From Endozoicomonadaceae bacterium (GTDB lineage Bacteria; Pseudomonadota; Gammaproteobacteria; Pseudomonadales; Endozoicomonadaceae), in contig JAGLCE010000128.1 in assembly GCA_023146365.1 (NCBI GenBank), positions 1 to 14,354 on the forward strand: 14,354 nucleotides of DNA, written 5' to 3'. The notes under the pieces are model-generated. The model had not been told where the DNA came from and did not search any database. It saw only the letters and a program-made list of their open reading frames with translations. The first letter of the stretch is position 1. Every line of letters starts with the position of its first letter. The translations under genes and the position numbers were made by a program. Below are positions 1 to 8,141 of this stretch, one piece after another.

Positions 1-170
<170 letters not shown>

Positions 171-355
171 ATCGATATTTTCATTTCGAGTTAGTGTCCA
201 CACGAATTGCTTGATGGTTGTTAACACACCTTAACAAAGTCTGTTGATTGAATGTGTTAGAATCGGTAGCTTGGATAGTTAACGTTCGAGGTCTGCTTCT
301 TGTAAGTAGAGAGAGTGGTTGATATCGAACTTATCAGGTTTTGATTCAATGCATT
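171..355 (+). other. 16S-tRNA internal transcribed spacer
   Basis: This is non-coding spacer between the 16S 3' end and tRNA-Ile, as expected in an rRNA operon carrying tRNA-Ile and tRNA-Ala. I see no open reading frame. It would be removed from the primary transcript during rRNA processing. Confidence 0.8.
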
Positions 356-432
<77 letters not shown>

Positions 433-466
433 CTTTGCTTCAGTAGAGTGGTGAAACATGAAATAA

Positions 467-542
467 GGGGCCATAGCTCAGCTGGGAGAGCGCCTGCCTT
501 GCACGCAGGAGGTCTGCGGTTCGATCCCGCATGGCTCCACCA
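467..542 (+). tRNA. alaT: tRNA-Ala (anticodon TGC)
   Basis: This is a complete 76-nt cloverleaf with encoded CCA. Acceptor GGGGCCA pairs with TGGCTCC (one G-T pair), followed by discriminator A539. The anticodon stem CCTGC/GCAGG encloses CTTGCAC, giving anticodon TGC. It follows tRNA-Ile after a 34-base gap, the classic rRNA-operon order. In a normal operon the 23S gene would come next, but it does not here. Confidence 0.98.
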
Positions 543-790
543 TTTCGAATAAAAGCTGTTCTCGTTGTTATTTTAAAAGGGTGCGAATTAAAATATTTAT
601 AGTTTGCCGTTGCTCGCTTGTGGATAAAATATTTTATAAAATTGAAAATAAAACAGTCTGACCTTTCCTCTGTCTCTGGCAGGCTAGTTGTCGCAGTGGA
701 GGTTTATTGAATAGAATTGACTGAACATGTATCCAGAGATGATTATTAAAACTTGCATTCGACATAGTATCGTCGCCGGTGCATCATTGG

Positions 791-838
791 TTTTTCACTT
801 TGATGATTTTTCACTCTAATAATTTTTCACTCTGATAA
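791..838. repeat. Three tandem copies of a 16-bp unit
   Basis: The units lie at 791-806, 807-822 and 823-838. All begin TTTTTCACT and end in a run such as GATGA or ATAA. Copies 2 and 3 differ at one base, and copy 1 is more diverged. No gene is read across it. It looks like replication-slippage sequence and I see no reason to call it a binding-site array. Confidence 0.75.
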
Positions 839-928
839 TATACTGCAATGAACGATGGTATCATGCTGTTCATTTTGCAGTGACTTGGGGTAGTGATTTC
901 GTATTAAGTTGATAATGCTAAAGCTAAT

Positions 929-953
929 GATAAAGCGATAAAGCGATAAAGCG
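929..953. repeat. Three tandem copies of GATAAAGC
   Basis: Perfect 8-bp units lie at 929-936, 937-944 and 945-952, with the first base of a fourth. Related sequence (GATAATGCTAAAGC) just upstream at 911-924 suggests that older, decayed copies extend the array. It sits in the gene-poor spacer. Confidence 0.75.
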
Positions 954-1131
954 TTGTCACCAATCAAAATAATAGAGGATGCCTTAAAATCTTGGTTTAT
1001 TTAAGAAAAGTGCATTTAAAAAAACAGTATCATTAAGCGGGATAAAATCTGGGAGCTTGTAGACTTTATTGTTGATGGAGTGACTAATATCGTTGATAAG
1101 TAGAGGGAGATGACAGTTTCTGATGCTAGTG

Positions 1132-1168
1132 ATCACTCCTTATTATTTTAATAATAATCGTGAGTGAT
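1132..1168. other. Imperfect inverted repeat (hairpin)
   Basis: The arms ATCACTC and GAGTGAT, and inside them TTATTATT and AATAATAA, can pair with a small internal bulge around a two-base loop. The left side also overlaps the perfect palindrome AGTGATCACT at 1128-1137. No T-run follows on the + strand, so it is not a good intrinsic terminator. Its role is unknown. Confidence 0.45.
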
Positions 1169-1260
1169 GCTTTTGGTGTTTATCAATGCGAAGAAAAAGT
1201 TTGACATGTTATTGCTTCGCTTAATGCAATAGATCCAATTCTTAATCATTGGATTACGTT

Positions 1261-1491
1261 ATGAATAAGACATCTGTGATTTTTCTTGTAAAGAACACAG
1301 AGCAATACGCAGAAAAGTGCTTTGGGATTGTGGTAACCGACAGCATGGATCCTGTTGCATCGTTATGTGTCTCTATGGGTAGTGCTGGTGACGCTATATT
1401 ATGGGTTATTGATGTTAGGCTAAAGCGGTTGAGCAACGGTTCAGTGTGTTATACTGCGACCGCTATATATGCGCTGGTCAGATTTGCGTAG
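1261..1491 (+). CDS. Doubtful small ORF, unrecognised
   Basis: A 76-codon frame runs from ATG 1261 to a TAG stop; a TTG four codons upstream is a less likely start. The product would be MNKTSVIFLV... with no signal peptide, no clear transmembrane helix and no motif I recognise. There is no good Shine-Dalgarno sequence before the ATG. It lies 115 bp upstream of ftsK in an otherwise empty spacer. The amino-acid make-up is not absurd for a protein, so it could be a fragment of a decayed gene, a small real gene, or chance. Confidence 0.25.
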   Translation: MNKTSVIFLVKNTEQYAEKCFGIVVTDSMDPVASLCVSMGSAGDAILWVIDVRLKRLSNGSVCYTATAIYALVRFA

Positions 1492-1606
1492 CTGTCAGGC
1501 GAGTCTGTTAGTCACTGAACAGGTGTCCTGTGATGAATCCGGTAATACCATGGATTCATTGCTCTAAAGACTTACAATCAATAACGTAACGTTAGCCTCT
1601 ATTTTT

Positions 1607-3922
1607 ATGCCAAAAATAAAACCACAGAAACAACAGAGTTCCGAGAGCCCTCTGTCAGGGCTGCTTGTTATGAGACTCAGGGAAGGGTTGATGCTGACCC
1701 TGCTGGTTGCCGCTGTTTATTTAGGGATGGGGCTGGTTAGCTATGATGCCAGTGACCCGTCACTGACTCACGTCGATCACTCTCAAGTAGTTAACAGTGC
1801 AGGTCGTGCCGGCGCTCTGCTTGCCAATGTATTGTTTTTGTTTTTTGGCTATTTGGCCTTTTTGTTCCCTGTGTTGTTGATCTGGAGCGCTTGGACGGTG
1901 TTTCGTGACCGCCATGACCGTTGCGCATGGAACTGGCCACTGTTGACCATGCGTTTTTCTGGGCTGGTTCTGGTTCTCATCAGCGCCTGTGGATCGGCAG
2001 CATTACATTATCCATTCACGGGTCTCGGTCTACCTTCGTCGAGCGGTGGTATTCTTGGCCAGCTGATGCTGGATAAAGCGTTTCCTGTACTGAGTTGGTT
2101 TGGTACGTCCTTGATCTGCCTCTCATTATTTCTGTTTGGTCTAATATTGTTGACCGATCTGTCATGGTTTCGTCTGATGGATCTGGTCGGCAAGTGGATA
2201 CTTAAAGGGGGGGCGTTACTGCGGAGTGGCGGAGAAAGTGTAGCTAAAAAGCTTGCCTCGAAACGGGAGCAACGTGCTGTCGAGAAAATTTGGCAGGAGC
2301 GGGAAGCGGTTATACAGAAAGAAAAGGCAAAACAGGCAGAGCGTACGCCACCCGCTATCGCCCCTCCACCGAAAAAGCTGGAACCCAGTATGCGTGCTAT
2401 GGAAGAGACGCAGCAAAGCTTTTTTGATGATGCGCCGGTTGAGGGTGTATTGCCGCCCGTTAGCTTGCTGGATACGCCGAATGAGACGCAAAAGAAAGGC
2501 TACTCTAAAGAGTCGCTAGAAGGTATGTCTCGGTTACTGGAGCTTAAACTGAATGATTTCGGAGTCATTGCTGAAGTCGTTGCTGTGCACCCAGGTCCTG
2601 TTATTACTCGGTTTGAGGTTCAGCCCGCCGCTGGAGTGAAAGTCAGTAAAATCACTGGTCTAGCGAAAGATATCGCCCGTTCATTGGCTGTGATCAGTGT
2701 TCGAGTGGTTGAGGTGATTCCAGGAAAGTCGGTCGTTGGTATAGAGATTCCTAATGAGAGTCGGGAAACGGTTTATTTCAGTGAGTTGATCGCCTCAAAA
2801 GTCTTTGATGATGCAGAATCGCCGCTCACGCTGGCTCTCGGGCATGATATCGGTGGTCACCCTGTTGTGGCGAACCTGGCTAGGATGCCACACTTGCTGG
2901 TTGCAGGCACCACCGGTTCTGGTAAGTCGGTCGGTGTCAATGCGATGATCCTGAGTATATTATACAAGGCTTCTCCGGAAGACGTTAGATTGATTATGGT
3001 TGATCCGAAAATGCTGGAATTGTCCGTTTATGACGGAATCCCGCATCTGTTGACACCGGTTGTGACTGACATGAAAGAAGCCGCCGATGCTCTGCGCTGG
3101 TGTGTGGCTGAAATGGAGAGTCGCTACAAGTTGATGGCTACCATGGGGGTTCGCAATCTGGAGGGTTTTAACCGTAAGGTGAAGGATGCAGTCAGCGCTG
3201 GCGAGCCGCTACGAGATCCGTTCTATCAGTCTGTTTCTACCGATGAGATCGCACCCAAGTTAGAAAAGTTACCATTTATTGTTGTTGTAATTGACGAATT
3301 TGCTGACATGATGATGATTGTTGGCAAAAAAGTGGAGGAGCTGATTGCTCGTATTGCCCAAAAAGCCCGAGCGGCGGGTATTCATTTGATTCTTGCCACG
3401 CAGCGGCCATCGGTGGATGTTATTACTGGCTTAATTAAAGCAAACGTACCCACCCGGATCAGCTTTCAGGTTTCGTCTAAGGTGGATTCTCGGACAATTC
3501 TGGATCAGGGGGGAGGGGAGCAGTTGCTTGGCCATGGCGATATGCTGTATCTGCCGCCAGGTACCAGTTTACCAGTACGGGTGCATGGTGCATTTGTTAG
3601 CGATGAAGAAGTGCACCGTGTTGTGGCGGACTGGAAAAAACGCCGGGAACCCCAATATATCGAAACAGTGCTCAGCGGTGCTTCTATTGATGGAGATGAT
3701 GCTTTTGGTTCCAGTTGTGATGGAGAACAGGATCCCCTGTACGATGAAGCCTTGGAGTTTGTCACTGAGACGCGACGGGCTTCCATTTCATCGGTTCAGC
3801 GTAAGCTAAAGATCGGTTATAACCGATCTGCACGTATCATTGAATGTATGGAGGCAGCTGGGGTGGTGTCGGCTATGGGTAAAAATGGTAGTCGTGAAGT
3901 GATCGCGCCATCTCCCCGATGA
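1607..3922 (+). CDS. ftsK: DNA translocase FtsK
   Basis: FtsK is an inner-membrane protein at the division septum. It pumps chromosomal DNA along polar KOPS sites and activates XerCD recombination at dif. The 771-residue product has an N-terminal hydrophobic part with about four membrane helices (roughly residues 25-190), then a charged/proline-rich linker (about 205-295) much shorter than in E. coli FtsK (1329 aa). The RecA-like motor follows, with Walker A GTTGSGKS at 434-441 (K440) and Walker B IVVVIDEF at 558-565 (D563, E564). The ATQRPSVDVITG segment is at 597-608. A C-terminal winged-helix gamma domain spans about 708-771 and reads KOPS in relatives. The ATG at 1607 lacks a strong ribosome-binding site, but the homology-like start fits. 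It heads the ftsK-lolA-rarA-serS neighbourhood. Confidence 0.97.
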   Translation: MPKIKPQKQQSSESPLSGLLVMRLREGLMLTLLVAAVYLGMGLVSYDASDPSLTHVDHSQVVNSAGRAGALLANVLFLFFGYLAFLFPVLLIWSAWTVFRDRHDRCAWNWPLLTMRFSGLVLVLISACGSAALHYPFTGLGLPSSSGGILGQLMLDKAFPVLSWFGTSLICLSLFLFGLILLTDLSWFRLMDLVGKWILKGGALLRSGGESVAKKLASKREQRAVEKIWQEREAVIQKEKAKQAERTPPAIAPPPKKLEPSMRAMEETQQSFFDDAPVEGVLPPVSLLDTPNETQKKGYSKESLEGMSRLLELKLNDFGVIAEVVAVHPGPVITRFEVQPAAGVKVSKITGLAKDIARSLAVISVRVVEVIPGKSVVGIEIPNESRETVYFSELIASKVFDDAESPLTLALGHDIGGHPVVANLARMPHLLVAGTTGSGKSVGVNAMILSILYKASPEDVRLIMVDPKMLELSVYDGIPHLLTPVVTDMKEAADALRWCVAEMESRYKLMATMGVRNLEGFNRKVKDAVSAGEPLRDPFYQSVSTDEIAPKLEKLPFIVVVIDEFADMMMIVGKKVEELIARIAQKARAAGIHLILATQRPSVDVITGLIKANVPTRISFQVSSKVDSRTILDQGGGEQLLGHGDMLYLPPGTSLPVRVHGAFVSDEEVHRVVADWKKRREPQYIETVLSGASIDGDDAFGSSCDGEQDPLYDEALEFVTETRRASISSVQRKLKIGYNRSARIIECMEAAGVVSAMGKNGSREVIAPSPR

Positions 3923-4035
3923 ATGTGGTAGTGGTATTTTTCTACTGCAGAGTGTCGTGTTTGTTCTAAGCTCTATCAAGGATATTATGATACCCTAATG
4001 TTTGGTTTGGATGTTTTTAAAATAGAGAGACTTTC

Positions 4036-4776
4036 ATGTTTCAGATAGATAATGTACTACGCCAGTTTAGAGGTGTAGTTTTATTGATTGCCATGGTTGC
4101 AACGGCTGCTTATGGTGAGGTCGTTCAGCCCGAAAATAGTAACGAAAAGAGTAACGAAAAGAGTAAGAGTGTCACGGCCGTTGCTTCTAAGGAGCAGCAG
4201 CAAGCTGCCAGCGATCTGGCTCGATTGTTGAGTCCGTTACATTATATGCAAGCGAGCTTTTCGCAACATACGCTGGAAGTTAATGGAAAGCGGGTTCAGG
4301 AATCTGAAGGCGTTATGACGGTGCAGCGTCCTAACCTGTTCCGTTGGGAGGTGAAAAAACCGTTTCCGCAGATGATTGTGTCTAATGGAGAAAAAGTTTG
4401 GCAACATGAGATAGATCTTGCACAGGTCACTATTCAGACGCTGGATGCTCGAATCAATACCACTCCAGCGTTAATTCTGAGTGGAGAAACGACTGAGATA
4501 AACCAAAATTTCCGAGTAGCGGAATCGACAAAAGATGGCCTATCACTCTTCGATTTAATGCCTAAAGGAGATGAGTCGCTCTTTGAAAATCTTCAGCTGG
4601 CATTTCGTGGAAAGATTCTGAAAACGATGACCCTGACGGATGCCCTTGGTGCCAAAACCCGTATTGAGTTCTCTAATATTTCCAGTAGCAAAAAACAGCG
4701 GCTGGCTAGTAAGGATTTTGAACTCTCTATCCCTCCCGGTGTGGATGTGATTGATGAGGAGCACAATGAGCACTGA
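4036..4776 (+). CDS. lolA: Outer-membrane lipoprotein carrier protein LolA
   Basis: LolA is the periplasmic chaperone that takes lipoproteins from LolCDE in the inner membrane and hands them to LolB in the outer membrane. The 246-residue product has a signal peptide (hydrophobic stretch about 13-25, likely cleavage near AAYG, residue 27). The family segments are MQASFSQ (71-77), RPNLFRW (98-104; R98 matches the functionally important Arg43 of E. coli LolA) and the C-terminal LSIPPGVDVID. It is longer than the ~204 residues of E. coli. The extra is mainly a polar N-terminal stretch after the signal, including a 12-bp tandem duplication (4141-4164) that encodes NEKS twice. It follows ftsK after 113 bp and keeps the ftsK-lolA order of relatives. 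A purine-rich AGAGAGA lies about 6 bases before the ATG. Confidence 0.95.
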   Translation: MFQIDNVLRQFRGVVLLIAMVATAAYGEVVQPENSNEKSNEKSKSVTAVASKEQQQAASDLARLLSPLHYMQASFSQHTLEVNGKRVQESEGVMTVQRPNLFRWEVKKPFPQMIVSNGEKVWQHEIDLAQVTIQTLDARINTTPALILSGETTEINQNFRVAESTKDGLSLFDLMPKGDESLFENLQLAFRGKILKTMTLTDALGAKTRIEFSNISSSKKQRLASKDFELSIPPGVDVIDEEHNEH

Positions 4777-4799
4777 GTCGTAAGGATGCGATACACGTC

Positions 4800-5032
4800 A
4801 TGAGCCGCTCTCTGTTTGATCCTCTCTGCTTGATTCAATGGAAAGCCTCTGCGAGCTACCGGTTGCGCGTATGAGGCCAAGTATGCTGGATGATTACTTG
4901 GAACAGTCACATATTCTGAGAAAAGGAATGCCTTTACGTGTGCTGTTAGAGCTGGGGTGTTCCCACTCCATGATCTTCTGGGAGCCGTTGAGTGTTGGGA
5001 AGAAGACGCAGGAAAAGTGGGCTTCAGGGTAA
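4800..5032 (+). pseudogene. rarA: rarA (mgsA) remnant: frameshifted, truncated N-terminus
   Basis: RarA is a clamp-loader-related AAA+ ATPase acting at stalled replication forks, normally about 440 residues and encoded between lolA and serS. Here only its start survives. From ATG 4800 one frame gives MSRSLFDPL and then runs to an early stop. A second frame (from about 4838) continues with LPVARMRPSMLDDYLEQSHI and HSMIFWEPLSVGKKT, then stops at 5032. The intact family reads close to ARLRP...HSMIFWGPPGVGKTT. The Walker A motif is damaged (G to E, PG to LS, T to K), so ATP binding would be lost even without the frameshift. Everything after the Walker A region, most of the AAA+ domain and all of the C-terminal domain, is missing; serS begins 37 bp on. 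The order lolA-rarA-serS confirms the identity. An automated caller might report 4838-5032 as a 64-aa hypothetical protein. Confidence 0.88.
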
Positions 5033-5069
5033 CGATCATTTATTCGCATTAAGGTAATATAAATCTCTC

Positions 5070-6347
5070 ATGTTAGATCCAAAATATATTCGCAGCAATG
5101 CTGAAGAGGTCGCAGTTCAGCTACGCAAGAAGCATTATGAATTGGATGTGAAGCGGATAATATCCCTGGATTCCGAACGAAAATCCATTCAGCTGTCTAC
5201 TGAACAGCTACAGAGTGAGCGAAAATCCGGTTCCAAGCAGTTTGGTATGCTGAAGGCAAAAGGCGAGGATGTGTCTGAGCTTAAGTCCAGTCTGGAGAAT
5301 ATCAATGAAAAGCTGAACGTGTCTGAGCAGGCTCTGAAGGATATTCAAGCTGAACTGGAGGCTATTTTGCTGATGGTTCCGAACCTGCCGCATGAGTCTG
5401 TGCCGGAAGGTAAAGACGAAAATGATAATCTTAAAATCCGTCAATGGGGGAAGCCTAAGGTTCTGGATTTTGAACCTCAGGATCATGTCAGTCTGGGTCA
5501 GGCGTATGGTCTGGATTTTGAAACAGGTGTTAAACTCTCTGGTGCCCGTTTTACCCTGATGCGTGGTCAGATTGCGCGGTTGCATCGTGCACTCGCCCAA
5601 TTTATGCTGGACGTTCAAACCGTCGAGCACGGTTACGAGGAGTGTTATACCCCTTATTTGGTTCATGCAGATTCACTGCTCGGTACTGGCCAGCTACCTA
5701 AGTTCGAGGAAGATCTGTTTAAGACCTCCTGCGAAGGAGAGGCGACTCCCTACTATCTGATTCCTACCGCAGAAGTACCACTGACCAACATTGTTCGAGA
5801 CTCCATTGTGGAAGCGTCAGCGCTTCCGATTCGTCTGACAGCTCATACGCCCTGTTTCCGTAGTGAAGCGGGCAGCTATGGTAGGGACACCAAAGGGATG
5901 ATTCGACAGCATCAGTTCGATAAAGTGGAGATGGTGCAGATTGTTCATCCATCAACGTCATTTGATGCGCTGGAAGAGATGACCGGACACGCAGAAGCTA
6001 TTCTGCAAAAACTGGATCTACCGTACTGCGTGGTCGCTTTGTGTGGTGGTGATCTGGGTTTTGTTGCAACCAAAACTTATGATCTAGAGGTATGGATGCC
6101 GGGTCAGCAGATGTATCGGGAGATCTCCTCTATTTCCAACTGCCTAGATTTTCAGGCGCGTCGGATGCAGGCTCGTTTTCGGGGTGCAGAAGGTAAACCT
6201 GAACTGGTTCATACGTTGAATGGTTCTGGTGTGGCGGTCGGTCGTGCTATGGTAGCCGTGATTGAAAACTATCAGGATGTTAAAGGTCGGATCCATGTGC
6301 CGGAAGTGTTGAAGCCTTATATGGGCGGTATTGAGATTATTCAGTAA
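5070..6347 (+). CDS. serS: Seryl-tRNA synthetase
   Basis: SerS is a class II aminoacyl-tRNA synthetase that charges tRNA-Ser (and tRNA-Sec) with serine in the cytoplasm. The 425-residue product matches the E. coli length (430). It has an N-terminal antiparallel coiled-coil arm (about 28-100) that grips the long variable arm of tRNA-Ser. The catalytic core includes TAE (233-235) for serine recognition, motif 2 FRSEAG (263-268, R264) and motif 3 around GSGVAVGRAM (385-394, R392). The start MLDPKYIRSN matches the family start. An AAGG lies 14 bases before the ATG, longer than ideal spacing. It stands directly after the rarA remnant and faces glpK. It looks complete and functional. Confidence 0.98.
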   Translation: MLDPKYIRSNAEEVAVQLRKKHYELDVKRIISLDSERKSIQLSTEQLQSERKSGSKQFGMLKAKGEDVSELKSSLENINEKLNVSEQALKDIQAELEAILLMVPNLPHESVPEGKDENDNLKIRQWGKPKVLDFEPQDHVSLGQAYGLDFETGVKLSGARFTLMRGQIARLHRALAQFMLDVQTVEHGYEECYTPYLVHADSLLGTGQLPKFEEDLFKTSCEGEATPYYLIPTAEVPLTNIVRDSIVEASALPIRLTAHTPCFRSEAGSYGRDTKGMIRQHQFDKVEMVQIVHPSTSFDALEEMTGHAEAILQKLDLPYCVVALCGGDLGFVATKTYDLEVWMPGQQMYREISSISNCLDFQARRMQARFRGAEGKPELVHTLNGSGVAVGRAMVAVIENYQDVKGRIHVPEVLKPYMGGIEIIQ

Positions 6348-6405
6348 TCGATGAATACCGTGCTCATCTAAAAAATGGCAGTGACAGGACGGTTGGATGC
6401 GGGAT

Positions 6406-7908
6406 TTATTCGTTGTCATGCCATGTGAGGGAGCACTTCAGTGCTTTTCGCCAATTTTTGTGACGTTGTTCTGCTTCATCGTCTGACCATTGTGCGGAAA
6501 ATACCGTGGTATCACTGGCTTTTTGTTTAAATGCGTCAACGCTGTCCCAAAAATCAACGGCCAGTCCGGCCAGGTAGGCGGCACCGGCGGCAGTGGCCTC
6601 AGTAATGGCCGAGCGAACCAGGTCAATACCCAGCATATCGGCCTGAAATTGCATTAGAAATTGGTTGGCCGAAGCTCCGCCATCAACGCGTAATTGGTGT
6701 AACTTAATACCGGTATCCTGCTGCATGGCGTCTAGCACATCCTTTGATTGATAAGCGATGGCTTCGAGCGTTGCACGGATAATATGATTACGATTTGTAC
6801 TGCGAGTCAGTCCGACAATGACACCTCGGGCATGAGGGTTCCAGTGAGGTGCGCCAAGACCGGTAAAGGCCGGTACCATGTAAACTCCATTGGAATCATC
6901 AACTTTTCTGGCAAAATAATCGGAATCCGCTGAATCTCTTATGAGTCCCATTTCATCACGCAGCCACTGAATAGCCGCGCCTCCCATAAAAACACTGCCT
7001 TCCAGTGCGTAATTTACCTTGCCATTCAAGCCGTAGGCGATAGTGGTCAGCAGACCATGGCTGGAGGAAACAGGGGTTTTACCGGTATTCATTAGCATGA
7101 AACAACCCGTGCCATAGGTGTTCTTGGTCATACCGTTGCCATAACATCGCTGACCAAATAGCGCGGCCTGCTGGTCGCCAGCGATGCCAGCAATAGGAAC
7201 GCTATGGTGGTTTCTCAGTGCAGTTTCGCCAACAATCTCACTACTGCTTTTTACTTCAGGCAACATGCTATGCGGAATCTGCAAGGCTTCCAGTAGTGTG
7301 TGATCCCATTCGAGTCTCTTGATATTGAATAGCATGGTGCGGGACGCATTGGTGTAATCTGTCACATGAATACGGCCGTTGGTTAGATTCCAGACCAGCC
7401 AAGTATCGACGGTGCCGAATACCAGATCGCCTCGTTCTGCCTTTTCGCGGGCGCCATCCACATTATCCAGAATCCAGCGTATTTTGGTCCCTGAAAAATA
7501 AGGGTCCAGCGCCAGACCGGTATTCTTGTGGATATACTCTTCCAGCCCCTCCTTTTTCAGCGATTCGCACAGCTCGGCTGTTCGGCGACACTGCCAGACG
7601 ATAGCGTTGTAAACAGGTTTTCCAGTGTGGCGATCCCAGACTATGGTGGTTTCGCGCTGATTCGTGATACCAATGGCGGCAACTTTCTCAGCTCCGATGC
7701 CCGATTTGTCCAGCACATTTGACAACGTTGCGTTCTGGGTTTCCCAGATCTCCATGGGGTCATGTTCTACCCAGCCAGCATGGGGGTAGATTTGGGTGAG
7801 TTCTTGTTGTGAGATGCTGACAATCTGCGCATCATGATTAAAAATAATGCTCCGCGAGCTGGTGGTGCCTTGATCCAGCGCGACAATATAGCGACTGTTT
7901 TGGGTCAT
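6406..7908 (-). CDS. glpK: Glycerol kinase
   Basis: GlpK uses ATP to phosphorylate glycerol to sn-glycerol 3-phosphate in the cytoplasm, feeding glycolysis and phospholipid synthesis. The product is 500 residues (E. coli about 502) of the FGGY kinase fold. The N-terminal phosphate loop is LDQGTTSSR (11-19), and the glycerol-contacting segment NQRETT is at 83-88. Also visible are PYFSGTK (136-142), GDQQAALFG with D245 as probable catalytic base (244-252), GTGCF (266-270) and the second FGGY signature (about 366-387). The loop that binds the inhibitor fructose 1,6-bisphosphate in E. coli (GGKGGTR) is replaced by a shorter LRNHHSV (231-237). No glpF, glpD or glpR is next to it. It converges on serS with 58 bp between the stops and is divergent from htpG. 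An AGGT lies about 9 bases before the ATG. Confidence 0.97.
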   Translation of the reverse strand: MTQNSRYIVALDQGTTSSRSIIFNHDAQIVSISQQELTQIYPHAGWVEHDPMEIWETQNATLSNVLDKSGIGAEKVAAIGITNQRETTIVWDRHTGKPVYNAIVWQCRRTAELCESLKKEGLEEYIHKNTGLALDPYFSGTKIRWILDNVDGAREKAERGDLVFGTVDTWLVWNLTNGRIHVTDYTNASRTMLFNIKRLEWDHTLLEALQIPHSMLPEVKSSSEIVGETALRNHHSVPIAGIAGDQQAALFGQRCYGNGMTKNTYGTGCFMLMNTGKTPVSSSHGLLTTIAYGLNGKVNYALEGSVFMGGAAIQWLRDEMGLIRDSADSDYFARKVDDSNGVYMVPAFTGLGAPHWNPHARGVIVGLTRSTNRNHIIRATLEAIAYQSKDVLDAMQQDTGIKLHQLRVDGGASANQFLMQFQADMLGIDLVRSAITEATAAGAAYLAGLAVDFWDSVDAFKQKASDTTVFSAQWSDDEAEQRHKNWRKALKCSLTWHDNE

Positions 7909-8062
7909 TATTGATACCTACTGAAAGAGAGGGTGGTGATGCTCTTCATGACGTTTGGCGTTTTTTTTTGCGTGGCTTATTTGGAGCGAAATTTGAGAAT
8001 ACCATTATTGAGCCATTGATGGAGATGATTGCCACCCATTACTCGGTTGTAAAGATATTGCC

Positions 8063-8092
8063 CTTGAAAGTCAGTTAAACAGACCTTATTTA
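8063..8092 (+). promoter_or_regulatory. Candidate sigma32 (heat-shock) promoter of htpG
   Basis: CTTGAAA at 8063-8069 matches the sigma32 -35 consensus. After 14 bases, CCTTATTTA at 8084-8092 matches CCCCATnTA except at the third and fourth bases. Spacing of 13-15 is typical of the class. It lies about 50 bp before the htpG start, and htpG is a classic sigma32 gene in enterobacteria. This is inference from sequence only. Confidence 0.55.
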
Positions 8093-8141
8093 GGTTAATA
8101 GCACACTATTTAACGTTGATATAATGAGGATTAATATACCC

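Larger units (their letters stand above)
543..1606. other. Gene-poor, repeat-bearing spacer where 23S rRNA would be expected
   Basis: About 1.06 kb of A+T-rich DNA lies between tRNA-Ala and ftsK. I find no 23S rRNA 5' end and no boxA-like antiterminator after tRNA-Ala. In Pseudomonas, trxB, aat and related genes lie upstream of ftsK, and I recognise none of them here. The spacer holds a 16-bp repeat in three copies (791-838), an 8-bp repeat in three copies (929-953), an imperfect hairpin (1132-1168) and one weak 76-codon frame (1261-1491). It may be decayed former coding sequence or a rearrangement junction. Confidence 0.7.

Noticed and set aside
791..953. CRISPR-like array in the spacer after tRNA-Ala
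   Set aside because: The repeats are directly abutting, short and of two unrelated units, with no unique spacers between them and no cas genes.
4593..5039. 148-codon antisense frame over the lolA end and rarA remnant
   Set aside because: It is a shadow on the opposite strand of a recognised coding sequence and a pseudogene. Its translation shows no motif or plausible start context.
5208..5666. 152-codon antisense frame within serS
   Set aside because: It lies wholly inside the conserved serS coding sequence on the other strand, with no independent support.
6348..6405. Possible terminator between serS and glpK (GATGA...TCATC)
   Set aside because: The stem is only 5 bp with a 9-base loop and no T-run on either strand. 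It is too weak to call, though the convergent layout would favour a terminator.
8124..8141. htpG start at ATG 8124
   Set aside because: This ATG overlaps the GAGGA that best serves as ribosome-binding site for ATG 8142, and its six extra residues are not family-like.
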